Positions 63,604-64,000 of a DNA stretch of 64,000 nt are shown here, piece after piece. Origin of the DNA: Acidiphilium rubrum (GTDB lineage: Bacteria > Pseudomonadota > Alphaproteobacteria > Acetobacterales > Acetobacteraceae); assembly GCF_900156265.1 (NCBI RefSeq), contig NZ_FTNE01000011.1:62001-126000 (forward strand). Reading direction: 5' to 3'. The number at the start of each line of letters is the position of its first letter. Position 1 is the stretch's first letter. The notes beneath the pieces are model-generated. The model was not told the origin of the DNA and made no database searches. It saw only the letters and a program-made list of their open reading frames with translations. The position numbers and the translations under genes were made by a program.

Positions 63604-64000
63604 CTGGCCGGGCACTGCCCGCTGAACGGCAATCGGGTGTCGCGCTGATCATCGTGTTGTGGACCGTCGTGCTGCTGATGTTTCTGGTCGGTCATATCGA
63701 GGCGGCAGGCCGCGACGAGGCGCGGCTTGCGCTGAACCTGCGGCGCAGTGCAGCTTTGCAGAGCCAGGCCGACGGAGCGATTGCGGTGGCGGCGTTTCAC
63801 AGCCTCGACCAGACCGCGTCCCATTGGCCCGCGGATGGGCAGATCCATGTGGTCCGTGTTCACGGGGATGCATTCGTCGACCGGATCCGGATCGCGCTGA
63901 TCGATCAATCGGGCAAAATCAACCTCAATGCAGCGCCCGCCTCGTTGTTGCAGGGACTGATCGTGGCGATCGGGCGCAGCCCGGCGCAGGCTGCGGCCGT
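63600..64000 (+). CDS. gspK: Type II secretion pseudopilin GspK, N-terminal part
   Basis: The first 133 codons are in the window. The prepilin motif QSGVALIIVLWTVVLLMFLV and the following helix, plus INLNAAPASLLQGLI, identify GspK, the large tip pseudopilin. GspK lacks Glu at +5, and this protein has Ile there. GTG 63600 overlaps the gspD stop by four bases. The 3' end lies outside the window. Confidence 0.85.
   Translation, partial: MTGRALPAERQSGVALIIVLWTVVLLMFLVGHIEAAGRDEARLALNLRRSAALQSQADGAIAVAAFHSLDQTASHWPADGQIHVVRVHGDAFVDRIRIALIDQSGKINLNAAPASLLQGLIVAIGRSPAQAAA

Overview
The window is GC-rich DNA from what looks like an alphaproteobacterium, most likely of the Acetobacteraceae (family-level inference). 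The support is the RecX/NAD-kinase/malate dehydrogenase protein types, an RpoH-type promoter with a ROSE-like RNA thermometer ahead of a small heat-shock gene, and a hairpin-rich intergenic repeat (about 30.3-30.56 kb) of a style I associate with that family. No rRNA, tRNA, CRISPR array or prophage was seen.

Layout. 1-3.4 kb: 3' end of NAD kinase, a phytanoyl-CoA-dioxygenase-type oxygenase, malate dehydrogenase, RecX and a small secreted protein. 4.0-11.3 kb: an amide-use operon with an acetamidase/formamidase, a complete branched-chain-type ABC importer (one permease fused to an ATPase) and an amidase. 11.5-14.5 kb: a divergent NCS1 nucleobase-type transporter and a cytosine-deaminase-like amidohydrolase with altered catalytic residues. 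15.1-18.9 kb: cardiolipin synthase, an EEP-fold phosphodiesterase and a secreted alpha/beta hydrolase. 19.0-19.8 kb: a decayed LysR gene joined to an IS630 remnant. 20.2-30.3 kb: a second nine-gene operon (amidase, cupin, HyuA, HyuB, LivK/H/M/G/F-like importer). 30.3-34.2 kb: a repeat element, RraA-like protein, sodium/solute symporter with its DUF3311 partner, and a YghU-type GST. 34.5-37.7 kb: an IS3 remnant and a sugar ABC importer. 38.6-40.9 kb: a second PhyH-type oxygenase with an MFS transporter behind a LacI-type operator. 41.1-42.9 kb: the heat-shock gene and a LysR regulator. 43.3-45.2 kb: a frameshifted PEP-CTERM protein and a small secreted protein. 45.4-53.3 kb: an IS630 remnant, then a minus-strand glycan-modification operon (FkbM methyltransferase, sulfotransferase, a 1514-residue triple-glycosyltransferase/FkbM protein, FkbM/coiled-coil protein). 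53.4-64 kb: a type II secretion locus (gspO divergent; gspE, F, H, I, J, L, M, C, D, K), continuing past the window edge.

Themes. The first half is dominated by nitrogen scavenging: two separate importers of the branched-chain/urea/amide class are each co-transcribed with amidases or hydantoinases, and a nucleobase permease and deaminase-like pair lies between them. The second half is about the cell surface: glycan modification, exported proteins and type II secretion. Degraded insertion sequences sit at the borders between blocks, which suggests modular acquisition followed by decay.

The observations most worth following are the RpoH promoter plus three-hairpin thermometer, the one-base frameshift in the PEP-CTERM anchor, the multi-domain glycosyltransferase with a 27-nt in-frame repeat, the substituted active site of the cytosine-deaminase-like enzyme, and the apparent loss of about 45 residues from one periplasmic binding protein.
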